Notes: a model not told the origin generated them from the letters alone. Positions 52,492-61,854 are shown, counted from the stretch's first letter. The stretch is DNA of 64,000 nt from Sorangium aterium (GCF_028368935.1 NZ_JAQNDK010000003.1:372001-436000); one strand, 5' to 3'. Program-made: numbers and translations.

Positions 52492-52983
52492 AGTAGAGCG
52501 ACGGTCACCCGCTTCGGATACGGGCCCACCTCGACGTTTTCGGTGCTCAGCGCACCGGAGTGCGCTTGCGCGCCGAAAACGCCGATCTGGGCCCGTCTCC
52601 TGTGCGGGAGACCGCCGCTCAGCTGCCGCTCAGCTGCCGCTCTGCTCTGGATGGTGCAGAGGTGGGCGGAAACCGCCGTAGAAGCGCCGCGAGCGTCTCC
52701 GCGCGCCTTCACGGCAGCAGCGCCATCCCCGCCACGACAGTTCTCGCGGCGCGCCGTTCGAGCGCGAGCACCTGCTGCCCTGAAGGGGCTCGGGCCAGTC
52801 GAGCCCGTTGTCCTCAGGTGTGTGGCGGAAAATTTCAATGCCCTAGAAATCGTGCGTCCTGTGCAATTCTCGTGACTGACTTCGTCCTGCTCTCACAACC
52901 TGGGTGAGAAACGAGGCCACCATTCCGCTCACGGCCGGGAGGCGAGGCGCCGACCGGACGATGAGGGGCCGCGCGAGGTATGC
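52492..52983. other. Intergenic region with a large imperfect palindrome
   Basis: This 492-nt gap has no supported gene. A palindrome of about 77 nt at 52520-52596 has arms beginning ACGGGCCCA and ending TGGGCCCGT, with CGTTTTCGG pairing with CCGAAAACG inside. It could terminate the flavoprotein/ferredoxin transcript or be a protein-binding site. Next to it the 11-mer GCCGCTCAGCT is repeated in tandem (about 52613-52640). Confidence 0.6.
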
Positions 52984-55032
52984 ATGAGACGATCTAATTT
53001 CTTCGTTTGCTTTTCGCTCGCTGCCGCTCACCTGGCATGCGGATCGAGCGGTGATTCCGGAACCGGCGCGGGCGGCGCCGGCGGGGAGGGCGCCGGGACG
53101 GGCGGCGGCGCGACCGGCGCGGCGTCCAGCGGCAGCGGCAGCGGTAGCAGCGGCAGCGGCAGCGGCGCGGGCACCAGCGCTGCGTCCGGCAGCGGCGGCG
53201 CCGGGACGAGCGCCGCGACCGGCAGCGGCGGCTCGGGCGGCGGCGCGGGCGGCGGGGCGCCCACGGGGTTCGCGCAGATGGAAGACCTCGACCGCGGTGT
53301 CGTGGCCGTGCCCACGGACGGCGGCACGTACGTGGGCTTCCGCCTGTTCGGCTACGACCCCGACGACATCGCGTTCAACGTCTACCGCGACGGCGCCAAG
53401 GTCAACGACGCGCCGCTCACGGACTCCACGAACCTCGTGGACCGCGGCGGCTCTCCGAGCTCGGTCTACACCGTGCGCCCCGTCGTCGGCGGCGTCGAGC
53501 AAGGCGAGTCGGAGTCCGCGCCCGTGTGGAAGGATGGATACCTGTCCATCCCGACGACGCCGCCGCCCGCAGGGGACGGCTACACGTACTCGAGCGGCGA
53601 TGGCAGCGTGGGAGACGTGGACGGCGACGGGCGTTACGAGATCATCCTCAAGTGGGATCCGTCGAACCTCCAGGACAACTCGAAGGCCGGCCGCACCGGC
53701 AAGACCTACCTCGACGCTTACTCGCTCGACGGCAAGCGGCTCTGGCGCATCGATCTCGGCGTGAACATCCGGGCCGGAGCGCACTACTCGCCGTTCCTCG
53801 TGTACGATCTCGACGGCGACGGGAAGGCGGAGGTGGCCGTCAAGACGGCGCCGGGGACGCGCGATGGGAGGGGCGAGTACCTGAGCAAGGGGCCCGCGGC
53901 CGGCGATGACGATTCCAAGGATTACCGCAACAACGACGGCTATATCCTCACCGGCCCGGAGTACCTCACCGTGTTCGCCGGCGACACCGGCGCGGAGCTC
54001 GCCACGACCGAGTTCAAGGTCGGGCGCGGCGACGTGTGCAGCTGGGGCAACAACGAGTGCTACGGCAACCGCGTCGACCGCTTCGTCGGCACCATCGCGT
54101 TCCTCGACGACACAGGGCGCCCGAGCGTCGTGTTCGGGCGAGGCTATTATGCGCGCACGACGCTCTCGGCCTGGAACTACCGCGACGGCGCGCTCTCGAA
54201 CCTCTGGACGTTCGACTCCAGCTCGAGCCGCGCCAACGAGGCGTTCGGCGGCAAGGGCTGCCACTCCATCAGCGTCGCGAACGTGGACGACGACCCGCAG
54301 CAGGAGATCATCAACGGCGGCGCCACGTTCGACAACGACGGCAAGGGCCTCTGCGCGGTGAACTACTATGCTCACGGCGACGCGCTGCACGTCACGGATC
54401 ACATCCCGTCGCGCCCTGGCCTCGAGGTGTTCCAGCCGTACGAGGGCGGCGAGTCGCCCGCCTACGCCATGCGCGACGCCCGCACGTGCGAGGTCCTCTG
54501 GAAGGGGCCAGGCAACGGCGGCGAGGAGGGCCCCGGCCGGGGCGTGGCCGCGGACGTCGACCCGCGCAGCCCCGGCAGCGAGGCGTGGGTCAACAACAGC
54601 GATCTGCTGGGCGGCTCGGACGGCGATCGCGTCGGGAGCCGCCCTGCGTCGAGCAACTTCCTCATCTGGTGGGACGCTGATCTGAGCCGGGAGCTCCTCG
54701 ACGGCAATGGCATCCGCCAGGCCGACGGCCAAGGGGCGAACTTCACGGCCGCCGGGTGTACCTCGAACAACGGCACGAAGAGCACGCCGACGCTCAGCGC
54801 CGACCTCCTCGGCGACTGGCGTGAAGAGGTGATCTTCCGCTGCGGCGATTCCATCCGCATCTTCACCACGAACCAGGCCGCGACGAACCGGATCTACACC
54901 CTGATGCACGATCCGCAGTACCGCGTGGCCATCTCGTGGCAAAACGGCGCCTACAACCAGCCGCCTCACCCGAGCTTCCATATCGGGGAGGGGATGGCCG
55001 CGCCGCCGAAGCCGGATATCCACGTCCGCTGA
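52984..55032 (+). CDS. PL11 rhamnogalacturonan lyase, lipoprotein
   Basis: The 682-residue protein has signal MRRSNFFVCFSLAAAHLAC with a lipobox-like Cys19, then about 75 residues of Gly/Ser/Ala/Thr linker. The catalytic part matches the YesW-type eight-bladed propeller lyases: MEDLDRGVVAVPTDGGTYVG, DGSVGDVDGDGRYEIILKWD, IRAGAHYSPFLVYDLDGDGK, EVAVKTAPGT, AFGGKGCHSISVANVDDDPQ and LSADLLGDWREEVIFRC. DGDG loops bind calcium. The enzyme would cleave the rhamnogalacturonan I backbone of pectin outside the cell. It fits a plant-debris-degrading myxobacterium and sits about 8 kb from a GH8 gene. Confidence 0.93.
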   Translation: MRRSNFFVCFSLAAAHLACGSSGDSGTGAGGAGGEGAGTGGGATGAASSGSGSGSSGSGSGAGTSAASGSGGAGTSAATGSGGSGGGAGGGAPTGFAQMEDLDRGVVAVPTDGGTYVGFRLFGYDPDDIAFNVYRDGAKVNDAPLTDSTNLVDRGGSPSSVYTVRPVVGGVEQGESESAPVWKDGYLSIPTTPPPAGDGYTYSSGDGSVGDVDGDGRYEIILKWDPSNLQDNSKAGRTGKTYLDAYSLDGKRLWRIDLGVNIRAGAHYSPFLVYDLDGDGKAEVAVKTAPGTRDGRGEYLSKGPAAGDDDSKDYRNNDGYILTGPEYLTVFAGDTGAELATTEFKVGRGDVCSWGNNECYGNRVDRFVGTIAFLDDTGRPSVVFGRGYYARTTLSAWNYRDGALSNLWTFDSSSSRANEAFGGKGCHSISVANVDDDPQQEIINGGATFDNDGKGLCAVNYYAHGDALHVTDHIPSRPGLEVFQPYEGGESPAYAMRDARTCEVLWKGPGNGGEEGPGRGVAADVDPRSPGSEAWVNNSDLLGGSDGDRVGSRPASSNFLIWWDADLSRELLDGNGIRQADGQGANFTAAGCTSNNGTKSTPTLSADLLGDWREEVIFRCGDSIRIFTTNQAATNRIYTLMHDPQYRVAISWQNGAYNQPPHPSFHIGEGMAAPPKPDIHVR

Positions 55033-55193
55033 GACTCCGGCGCTGGCAAGTCGCCTCGCTCGACTCGACATCTGAAGCCGACGGCCTGGCTACCGAGTCA
55101 AAACGCGTCGAAAGGGCCGCCCTCACTGCACAGCGTGCCTGTGAGCGTTCACATGTCTATAAATACATGATTACAGTACATTCGTTAACACCG

Positions 55194-55223
55194 TTGACGA
55201 AGTTCGCGTGCCGCTGGTAGAGT
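55194..55223 (+). promoter_or_regulatory. Candidate promoter of the tyrosinase/heme gene
   Basis: TTGACG (55194-55199), an 18-nt spacer and TAGAGT (55218-55223) resemble a sigma70 promoter, about 76 nt upstream of the ATG. The 40 nt before it are strikingly AT-rich and contain CATGT/ACATG flanking CTATAAAT (near 55151-55169), a possible regulator site. Confidence 0.5.
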
Positions 55224-55299
55224 GGTGTTGCCTGCCCGAGGTGAGGCGGGTTGCGCCTGACGGACTGAGCCTAACGGCCTGAGAGCCTGAGAGAGCGAC

Positions 55300-56889
55300 A
55301 TGCGATTTATCGACTTGCACCAGGGTTCTGCGACCGACCTCCGTACATCGCGGCGGGGCCTGGCCACGCTCGCCGCGCTGGCCGCGCTGTTGCTCAGCGC
55401 GTGCGCCGGTGACGATGGCAACTCGTTGAGCGGCGCGTCGGAGGGCGGCGCGGGAGGACCCGATGCGACGGGCGGGACGGGCGGCGCGGGCTCGCAATCG
55501 AGCGTGAACTCAGGCTCGGGCGCGGGCTCGGGTGCTGGCTCGCAGGCGAGCACGGGCGCGGATTCGGGCCCGGGCGCGGTCTCGGGTTCTGGAGGCGCCG
55601 GTGTCGGCGGCGGTCCGGACGACCATCCTGCGTACGACCACTGCGAGAGCGGGTACATGCCTCACCCGAGCGACTCGGATCCCAACATGAAGGATGGCCC
55701 GGCGGAGTTCTTTCCGCCCGGCAACAACGATCCGAACATCGTTGATACGACGGTGCAGCCCCAGGTCCTGGACTGGATGTATGAAAACAGGTGGCAGGAC
55801 GCCCACGTCGAGTGGCACGCGATCCGCGCCTGCAACTTCGGTGGCGCCGGGAGCAAGGTGGGCATCTGCGACTTCAAGCAGCTGGTCCCGAAGGATCAGA
55901 ACTGTCAGACCGCCGGCGACGGCTATCAGTTCCTCGTGTTTCACCGCCACATGATCCAGGCGCTGCAGCAGCTCTGGCCGAATCATAAAGAGCAGTTCAC
56001 GGGCTTCACCAAGTTCCCGACCAAGGCGGAAGACGTGCCGCCCCAGTGGCGCTCCGCGTGGAAGAACTGGGACGCGGACGCCCTCGCCGCCGGGAAAATC
56101 GGCGATGAGATCGACAAGCCCGAGAACCTCGCGAGGTTCAAGGACGAAGGCGAGCTCGGCTTCTGGCTTCAGTGCAACGTGGGTCAGAAGCTGGCGGGGG
56201 CGGCCAGCATGCCGTGGGTGGGGCTCCACTTCGTGCTGCACGCCAAGTGGGCGCGGCCGGGCAACACGACGCACGGTGTGAACAACACCAGCGCGAACAT
56301 CGACAATTACATGTTCTGGAAGCTCCACGGCTGGATCGACAACGTGTGGGAGAAGTACCGGCTCGCCAAGGGGTTGTTGCCGACGGACAAGAAGCTGAAG
56401 GACGATCTCGTCGCGCAGTGTCGCGAGATGGATACCGAGATCAAGATCATCAAGGACAACCTGGACCCCGAAGACGTCAGGGATCCCAATGCGCCTTTGC
56501 CGGTGGAGTCCGGGTACTTCCACGAGAAGGTGCGGCCCATCTTCGAGAGCGCGACGAACCTGTGCAGCGGCTGCCACGCCGAGTCGGGCGCCAATGCGGG
56601 GCTGTCGCTCGGTGGCCACCTCAGCTCCAGGGAGATCGTCGACGGTCTGGTCAACGTGCCCTCCCGCGACGGCGGCCAGTTCAAGCTCGTCGTCCCGGGC
56701 GACCCCGACCACAGCTGGCTCTACCTCAAGGCGGCCGGCAAGGCGGAGGGCGCGGGTTGCCAGCAGACCTCCACGGCGCAGTGCATCTCGGGCGTGATGC
56801 CGCCCAGCACGGGGGGGCCGACCGTCAGCCCGGCGCAGCTCGAGATCTTGCGTAAATGGATCGCGGACGGCGCCGCGGGACCGCCCTGA
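55300..56889 (+). CDS. Tyrosinase-fold lipoprotein with C-terminal c-type heme motif
   Basis: The 529-residue protein has a signal (RRGLATLAALAALLLSAC) with a lipobox and a Gly/Ser-rich linker to about residue 105. The middle domain resembles the di-copper tyrosinase/hemocyanin fold: HVEWHAIRACNFGG, GYQFLVFHRHMIQALQQLW (CuA-like HR motif), LHFVLHAKWARPGNTTHGVN and NIDNYMFWKLHGWIDNVWEK (CuB-like). The C-terminus has a cytochrome-c-type region: FHEKVRPIFESATNLCSGCH at about 407-426 (CxxCH), SGVMPPSTG (possible Met ligand) and ILRKWIADGAAGPP. An envelope copper/heme redox protein is suggested. The exact reaction is unknown and one or more copper ligands remain uncertain. Confidence 0.8.
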   Translation: MRFIDLHQGSATDLRTSRRGLATLAALAALLLSACAGDDGNSLSGASEGGAGGPDATGGTGGAGSQSSVNSGSGAGSGAGSQASTGADSGPGAVSGSGGAGVGGGPDDHPAYDHCESGYMPHPSDSDPNMKDGPAEFFPPGNNDPNIVDTTVQPQVLDWMYENRWQDAHVEWHAIRACNFGGAGSKVGICDFKQLVPKDQNCQTAGDGYQFLVFHRHMIQALQQLWPNHKEQFTGFTKFPTKAEDVPPQWRSAWKNWDADALAAGKIGDEIDKPENLARFKDEGELGFWLQCNVGQKLAGAASMPWVGLHFVLHAKWARPGNTTHGVNNTSANIDNYMFWKLHGWIDNVWEKYRLAKGLLPTDKKLKDDLVAQCREMDTEIKIIKDNLDPEDVRDPNAPLPVESGYFHEKVRPIFESATNLCSGCHAESGANAGLSLGGHLSSREIVDGLVNVPSRDGGQFKLVVPGDPDHSWLYLKAAGKAEGAGCQQTSTAQCISGVMPPSTGGPTVSPAQLEILRKWIADGAAGPP

Positions 56890-57453
56890 TCCTGGCGAGC
56901 GCTCGAGGTCGGCGGGATCTGATCTGCCGACCTCGAGGGTGAAGCGCCAAGCTCGTCTCCGGCCGACATTGGGGGCTCCGGGAAGCCATCAGCGCCTTTC
57001 GCCCCGCACCCCGAGGCGTCAGAACATGCCTGGGGCGCTCCGCCTCCCTCCTGTCTAGCATTCCGCACCTCGATCTCCGCCGTGAGCGGCCGCGTCGCTT
57101 CTGCGGGCGCCGGCGCAGGGCACCGCGCTCGGTTCCGCGCCCACGGCAGGCCCCCGTGACCGAGGCGTTAACCAAGCTTCGCGCCGCGTTCTCCTACCTC
57201 CGAACGTGGCCGTTTACGTGGTCGTGGTCGTGGTCGTGGTCGTTAACGTGGTCGTGGTCGTGGTCGTTAACGTGGTCGTGGTCGTGGTCGTTAACGTGGT
57301 CGTGGTCGTGGTCGTGGTCGTCAACGATAGGCCGTGAACGGCCACGACCACGACCACGTAAACGTTCACGTTCACGTTCACGTTCACGTTCACGTTCAGG
57401 TTGGTGACCGATGGTGAGGTGAAGGGGGGGAGACCGACCCAGGCGAGTCCGTA
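56890..57453. other. Convergent intergenic region carrying a minisatellite
   Basis: This 564-nt gap separates the 3' ends of the tyrosinase/heme gene and the di-heme-motif gene. Its first 300 nt are featureless and GC-rich; the rest is the repeat annotated separately. ORFs through the repeat give Trp-Ser, Gly-Arg or Asp-His dipeptide runs and are artefacts. Confidence 0.6.
57211..57397. repeat. Compound GTGGTC/ACGTTC minisatellite able to form a long hairpin
   Basis: Three perfect 24-bp units at 57242-57313 each consist of GTTAAC plus three GTGGTC hexamers, preceded by a longer GTGGTC run. Six ACGTTC copies fill 57362-57397. In between, 57342-57364 is the exact reverse complement of 57211-57233 (23 nt), so the block can fold back on itself. 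It may act as a bidirectional terminator between the convergent genes; copy number is expected to vary. Confidence 0.88.
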
Positions 57454-58653
57454 CTAGGGGCCCGGAGGCGGGTAAGTGTCTTCCTTCATCTCCTGGATCC
57501 AGCGCGAGACCACCTCCACTCCCGTCTCGTCGACCTTGTGCGTCCCGATCCGCGGCATCTGCCCTTCGAAGCCGCGGAGCACCTGGCGGGCGACAAGCAA
57601 GCTGCGCGACGGGTCTCCCGGCCGGATGTCGTACCAGTTGGCGGGGTCGGGGTTCGGGAGCCCCTCGTACTTCGCGTTTTCCGCGGGGCGCTTGTTGATG
57701 GCCGTCCGGGCGGCATCCGTGGCCATCACGCTGCCGAGCTCGCTCGCCTCGAGCCGCAGGTACAGGCCCGTCTTCTGGCCCGCCGACTCGGGCAGGTCGT
57801 TGTGACAGCTCACTCCGCAGTTGGCGTGAAGGTAACCGAGCGCCTGGCGCTCCACCTCGTTGCCCGGAATCGTGAGGGCCAGATTGCTCGCGTCCGCGAT
57901 CACGCCGAGCTCGACCAGCGTCTCGGGCGAGAGCCCCTGGGCGCCGGAGCCGAGCATCAGCGCGTCCCAGCCGAGGACGTAATCGGCGCGTCCGACGTGG
58001 CACTCCTTGCACTGATCGCGGTTCGGCACCGTGTGGCCGGTGCCGTAGAGATCTTCCACACCGAAGTCGTTCTGCATCTGGATGGCCTGCTTCTCGTCCT
58101 CGGACCACACATAGCTCGTGTAGACCCAGCCGGCCGCCGTCTTGCGCAGGAGGCGAGTCTCCGCGAGGCGCAGCGCGCCGCCCGCGCCCGTCACGCTGAA
58201 CTCCTTCCAGAACTGCGTCCCCTCGGGGTAGATGAACGCGTCCGGATTGCTGGTGTCCACGTGCTGCCCTTTCGGGATGGAAACGAAGCGCCGCTTCTTG
58301 GCGCCGTCGCTCCAGAGCTCCACGGCAGGCTTGTACTCGAGCACACCGCACGCGAGCTCGCGCTGATCGAAGTTCCCGTAGAGCCCCGTACAGCGCAGGT
58401 TCACCGGCAGAACGCCGTCGATGGGCGCAGCGCAGTCCACGTCGGTGGGCATCGCGAACTCCGCGCAGCTCGGGCCTCCACCGCCGCCTGCGCCGCCTGC
58501 GCCGCTCGCTTGCGCGCCCGATCCGCCGCTGCCGACCGTGGCGCCCGACCCCCCTTCGCCCTCGGGCTGCGCCTGCCCGCCGCCCGAGCTACATCCCGCC
58601 GCGAGCAGCAGCGCGCCGACGAGTGAACCGTTCCTCACGACATGAAAAAGCAT
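57454..58653 (-). CDS. Lipoprotein with two c-type heme motifs
   Basis: About 399 residues. Signal MLFHVVRNGSLVGALLLAAGC gives a lipobox Cys, followed by a Gly/Ser-rich linker. The mature region contains RDQCKECHVGRADYVLGWD (CxxCH) and LHANCGVSCHNDLPESAGQK (CxxxCH), with PRIGTHKVDETGVEVVSRWI at the end, as in the poorly characterised SO_2930/HNE_0200-type proteins. One classical and one CxxxCH heme site are implied, but heme attachment is not proven. It converges on the tyrosinase/heme gene and may work in the same envelope redox process. Confidence 0.78.
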   Translation of the reverse strand: MLFHVVRNGSLVGALLLAAGCSSGGGQAQPEGEGGSGATVGSGGSGAQASGAGGAGGGGGPSCAEFAMPTDVDCAAPIDGVLPVNLRCTGLYGNFDQRELACGVLEYKPAVELWSDGAKKRRFVSIPKGQHVDTSNPDAFIYPEGTQFWKEFSVTGAGGALRLAETRLLRKTAAGWVYTSYVWSEDEKQAIQMQNDFGVEDLYGTGHTVPNRDQCKECHVGRADYVLGWDALMLGSGAQGLSPETLVELGVIADASNLALTIPGNEVERQALGYLHANCGVSCHNDLPESAGQKTGLYLRLEASELGSVMATDAARTAINKRPAENAKYEGLPNPDPANWYDIRPGDPSRSLLVARQVLRGFEGQMPRIGTHKVDETGVEVVSRWIQEMKEDTYPPPGP

Positions 58654-59272
58654 GCGCGCAGTCTGCCACAGGAGAGGAGCGCTTGGGAGCGTGGAGTCAC
58701 GCCTTCGCCATGCCGCATCGCGCATCGCCGCCCGCGCCGCGCGCTTCATCCGGTCAGCGGTCGTCTGCTGTCGGTGCTGTCGAAGGGATGTGAACGTCGA
58801 TCAATCGACGATCGAGCGGGCTGCGCAGCGGCGGGTCCGACAGAGCCGATGAGGGCAGGGCGCCCCCTGAAAATGTGAACCTGTCGAATGGTCCACTCTT
58901 GCTGTACACCGCGCGTCCAGCGCTGGATCGTTCAGGGCCCGAACACCCGGCATCGTCTGTCCGCCGCGCTCTTGCGCCGCTCCGGCACCCATGCTCGCGG
59001 CCGCAGCGGGCGCGGTGCGGCCTCGGCAGCAGGCGCTGCTGACCGCGTGCTCGTGACGCAGCACCTGGCGCGCGAAATCCGGCCGAAGCGCGTGGAAATG
59101 CCTGGCACGGTGTGTGCGATCACGATGACCAACGACCAATGACCAACGACCAACGCCCACGACGACCGCGCGCGTCCGAGCCGCGACCCGGCACGGAGGG
59201 CGCGGCAGTGCGCCGCCTGGGCCGTCACCCCGCCGAGTGCGCCCGAGAACAACCTTTTCACGGAGCCGTCGC
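58654..59272. other. Intergenic region, heptamer repeat near its end
   Basis: This 619-nt gap between divergent genes has no supported ORF. Four tandem heptamers of the type GACCAAC/T occupy 59127-59154. The remainder is unremarkable GC-rich sequence with Arg/Ala-rich shadow frames. Confidence 0.55.
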
Positions 59273-60088
59273 ATGAGTGGTCTCAGTCTCGTCTTCGATA
59301 CGCCCCAGCTCGCGCAGGACTACGAGGTGCGCAGCGCCGATCGGCAGTTCCGCCATGGAAAGCGGCTGATCGCCGAGCTCGGCGTCCGCCCCGGCGAGCA
59401 CGTGCTCGACATCGGCAGCGGCACCGGGCTGCTCGCAGAGCATGTGGCGGGCCTCGTCGGGCCGACCGGCAAGGTGCTCGGGATCGACCCGCTGCCGCTG
59501 CGCGTGGAGATCGCCCAGCAGAAGGCGAAGGCGAACCTCTCCTTCCAGGTCGGCAACGCCTACGCGCTCGACGGCTTCCCCGCCGGCAGCTTCGATGTCG
59601 TGTACCTCAACGCCGTCTTCCACTGGCTCCCCGAGAAGACCGAGCCGCTGCGGCAGATCCACCGCCTGCTCAAGCCGGGGGGCCGGCTCGGGCTCACCAC
59701 GGGCGCGAAGGATCACCCGAACCGCCTGCAGGCCATCAAGCGGGAGGTGCTCTCGCGGGAGCCCTACGCACGTTATCCGGAGTCCCGGGATGGGACGCCC
59801 CACTGGGTCACCGCCGTGGAGCTCGCCGGCTTGCTCGGGGGCGCCGGCTTCACCGTGCAGAAGATCGAGGCCCAGGAGAACGTGCACCATCAGCCGGACG
59901 GGCGCTCCGCCATCGCCTTCTCGCAGGCGAGCTCGTTCGGCAACTTCCTCGGCCACCTGCCCGAGTCGCTGCGCAGCCAGGCCATCGAGGACATCCAGCG
60001 CGAGCTCGAGGCCTTCCGTACGCCCGAGGGCATCCGGCTCGAGGGGAAGCGGCTCTTCGCTATCGCACACAAACCGGCGTCGCACTGA
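59273..60088 (+). CDS. Class I SAM-dependent methyltransferase
   Basis: The 271-residue protein has the UbiE/Methyltransf_11 pattern. VLDIGSGTGLLAEHVAGLVG (motif I, about 55-74), VLGIDPLPLRVEIAQQKA with the acidic end of strand 2, SFDVVYLNAVFHWLPEKTEP and RLLKPGGRLGLTTGAKDHPN are all present. The methyl acceptor is unknown. ATG 59273 has GGAG upstream. It precedes a TauD-type dioxygenase gene by 84 nt in the same direction, so the two may act on the same compound. Confidence 0.88.
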   Translation: MSGLSLVFDTPQLAQDYEVRSADRQFRHGKRLIAELGVRPGEHVLDIGSGTGLLAEHVAGLVGPTGKVLGIDPLPLRVEIAQQKAKANLSFQVGNAYALDGFPAGSFDVVYLNAVFHWLPEKTEPLRQIHRLLKPGGRLGLTTGAKDHPNRLQAIKREVLSREPYARYPESRDGTPHWVTAVELAGLLGGAGFTVQKIEAQENVHHQPDGRSAIAFSQASSFGNFLGHLPESLRSQAIEDIQRELEAFRTPEGIRLEGKRLFAIAHKPASH

Positions 60089-60172
60089 GCTGACAGGTCG
60101 ATAGCCGACCCCTGCACCGCGACGCCATTCCAGCATCTTTATCGCTTTTCTCTGCCACGAGGAGAACTCCGC

Positions 60173-61132
60173 ATGAGCGCCACACAGAACCACAGCAACA
60201 ACGTCCTCGAGATCGTCCCCGTCGCCGGCCGGATCGGCGCGGAGGTGCGGGGCGTGCGCCTCAGCGCCGATCTCGACGCCACCACCGTGAGCGAGATCCG
60301 GAAAGCCTGGCTGCGACACAAGGTCATCTTCTTCAGGGGCCAGCACCACCTCGACGACGCCTCGCAGGAGGCGCTCACCACGCTGTTCGGCGCAAAGCCC
60401 GTCGCGCACCCGACGGTGCCCGTGGTCAATGGCACCGATTACATCCATGAGCTCGACTCGCGCGAGGGCGGACGCGCGAACTCCTGGCACACCGACGTCA
60501 CGTTCGTGGACGCCTACCCGAGGGCCTCGATCCTCCGGGCGCTCGTGATCCCGGCGTACGGCGGCGATACGGTCTGGGCCAACACGGTCACCGCGTACCA
60601 GGATCTGCCGCCCGCGCTGCGCGCGCTCGCGGACACGCTGTGGGCGGTCCACAGCAACGAGTACGACTACCAGGGGCGGAAGCCGAACTCGTCGTCGGAC
60701 GACCTGCGGCGCTTTCAGGAGGTGTTCACGTCGACCGTGTATGAGACCGAGCACCCCGTCGTGCGCGTTCACCCGGAGACAGGGGAGCGGTCGCTCGTGC
60801 TCGGCCACTTCGTCAAGCGGCTCGTCGGCGTCTCGTCCCACGACTCGGCGCACCTCTTCCAGGTGCTCCAGGAGCACGTCACGCGCCTCGAGAACACCGT
60901 CCGCTGGCGCTGGGCCGCGGGCGACGTGGCGGTCTGGGACAACCGCGCCACGCAGCACTACGCGATCAACGACTACGGCGATCAGGTCCGCGTTGTGCGC
61001 CGCGTGACGGTGGACGGGGACGCGCCCGTCAGCATCGACGGCAAGCGCAGCGTCACCCGCAAGAAGGCGCAGCGCGCCGCCGCCGCGAGGAGCGAGAGCG
61101 CCGGCGTCGCCGTGGCCGCGGCGAGCGCGTAG
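60173..61132 (+). CDS. TauD/TfdA-family Fe(II)/2-oxoglutarate dioxygenase
   Basis: The 319-residue protein is a full-length TauD-family enzyme. The facial triad is His106/Asp108 in SWHTDVTF and a distal His in NRATQHYAINDYG (about 262). The 2-oxoglutarate Arg is in VVRRVTVDGD. IGAEVRGVRLSADL at the N-terminus is typical of TauD and alkylsulfatase relatives. Members release sulfite from taurine, cleave alkyl sulfates or act on other acids, so the exact substrate is open. GAGGAGA precedes the ATG. The last 35 residues are Ala/Lys-rich and disordered. Confidence 0.92.
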   Translation: MSATQNHSNNVLEIVPVAGRIGAEVRGVRLSADLDATTVSEIRKAWLRHKVIFFRGQHHLDDASQEALTTLFGAKPVAHPTVPVVNGTDYIHELDSREGGRANSWHTDVTFVDAYPRASILRALVIPAYGGDTVWANTVTAYQDLPPALRALADTLWAVHSNEYDYQGRKPNSSSDDLRRFQEVFTSTVYETEHPVVRVHPETGERSLVLGHFVKRLVGVSSHDSAHLFQVLQEHVTRLENTVRWRWAAGDVAVWDNRATQHYAINDYGDQVRVVRRVTVDGDAPVSIDGKRSVTRKKAQRAAAARSESAGVAVAAASA

Positions 61133-61173
61133 TCGCGCCGAGCCGGGGCGCGTCCGCGGGCGTCAGGGGATCC

Positions 61174-61797
61174 TTGACGGCCGCGGACGCGTGCGCTTCA
61201 CCTGCGGCGGAGGAGTGCCCCGTGGGTCCAACAAGCAAGCGCGACGACGCTCGAGACGGAGCGCAGAGCACGGCGCACGTCGTGGTGATCATGCTGATCG
61301 TGGCCTTCGGCGTGCTCGCGCTGCCGTGGATGGTCCTCCGGAAGCTGGACGCCCGGACGCCGACGGGCGGCGTGGCGGCCTCCGGCGTCCCGGACGAGGA
61401 CCTCGCCCAGGGCGGCAAGATCTATTATCGCTCGTGCGCCAATTGCCACCAGGCGAGGGGGGAGGGGAAGCCGGGCCGCTATCCGCCCCTCACCGGCTCC
61501 TCGTGGCTGCTCGAGGACAAGGAGACGCCGATCCGGATCACGCTGCTCGGCGCCGCCGGTACGATTGAGGTGAACGGCGCGCTCTACAACGACGTGATGC
61601 CCAACCTCGGCGTCACGCTGTCGGATGAGGACGTCGCGCTGGTGCTCACCTACGTCCGGTCGAGCTGGGGGAACAGCGCGCCCGCCATCACGCGGGACGA
61701 GGTCGCGAAGGTCCGCGCCTCGCTGGGAGATCGGATGGAGCCCTGGGCCGGCGGCGCGGCGCTGTCGGCGGCGCGGGAGACGCGCGTCCTGCACTGA
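61174..61797 (+). CDS. Membrane-anchored cytochrome c
   Basis: About 207 residues. One N-terminal membrane helix (HVVVIMLIVAFGVLALPWMV, about 35-54) is followed by a class I cytochrome c domain: GGKIYYRSCANCHQARGEGK with CxxCH, YPPLTGSSWLL, LYNDVMPNLGVTLSDEDVAL with the Met ligand, and VLTYVRSSWGN. The heme domain would face the periplasm and shuttle electrons in a respiratory or dehydrogenase chain. TTG 61174 is the longest start; a GTG near 61222 is possible. Confidence 0.87.
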   Translation: MTAADACASPAAEECPVGPTSKRDDARDGAQSTAHVVVIMLIVAFGVLALPWMVLRKLDARTPTGGVAASGVPDEDLAQGGKIYYRSCANCHQARGEGKPGRYPPLTGSSWLLEDKETPIRITLLGAAGTIEVNGALYNDVMPNLGVTLSDEDVALVLTYVRSSWGNSAPAITRDEVAKVRASLGDRMEPWAGGAALSAARETRVLH

Positions 61798-61854
61798 GGA
61801 GCGCGGGCGATCGGAGCGGGCCGCCGGGCAGGCGCTTCCAGGCGCCGAGCGCGG

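Noticed and set aside
57211-57397. CRISPR-like array
   Set aside because: Units are directly contiguous with no unique spacers, and no cas gene is present.
57156-57407. ORF encoding Trp-Ser or Asp-His dipeptide runs
   Set aside because: It is generated by the GTGGTC minisatellite in all frames; there is no independent coding evidence.
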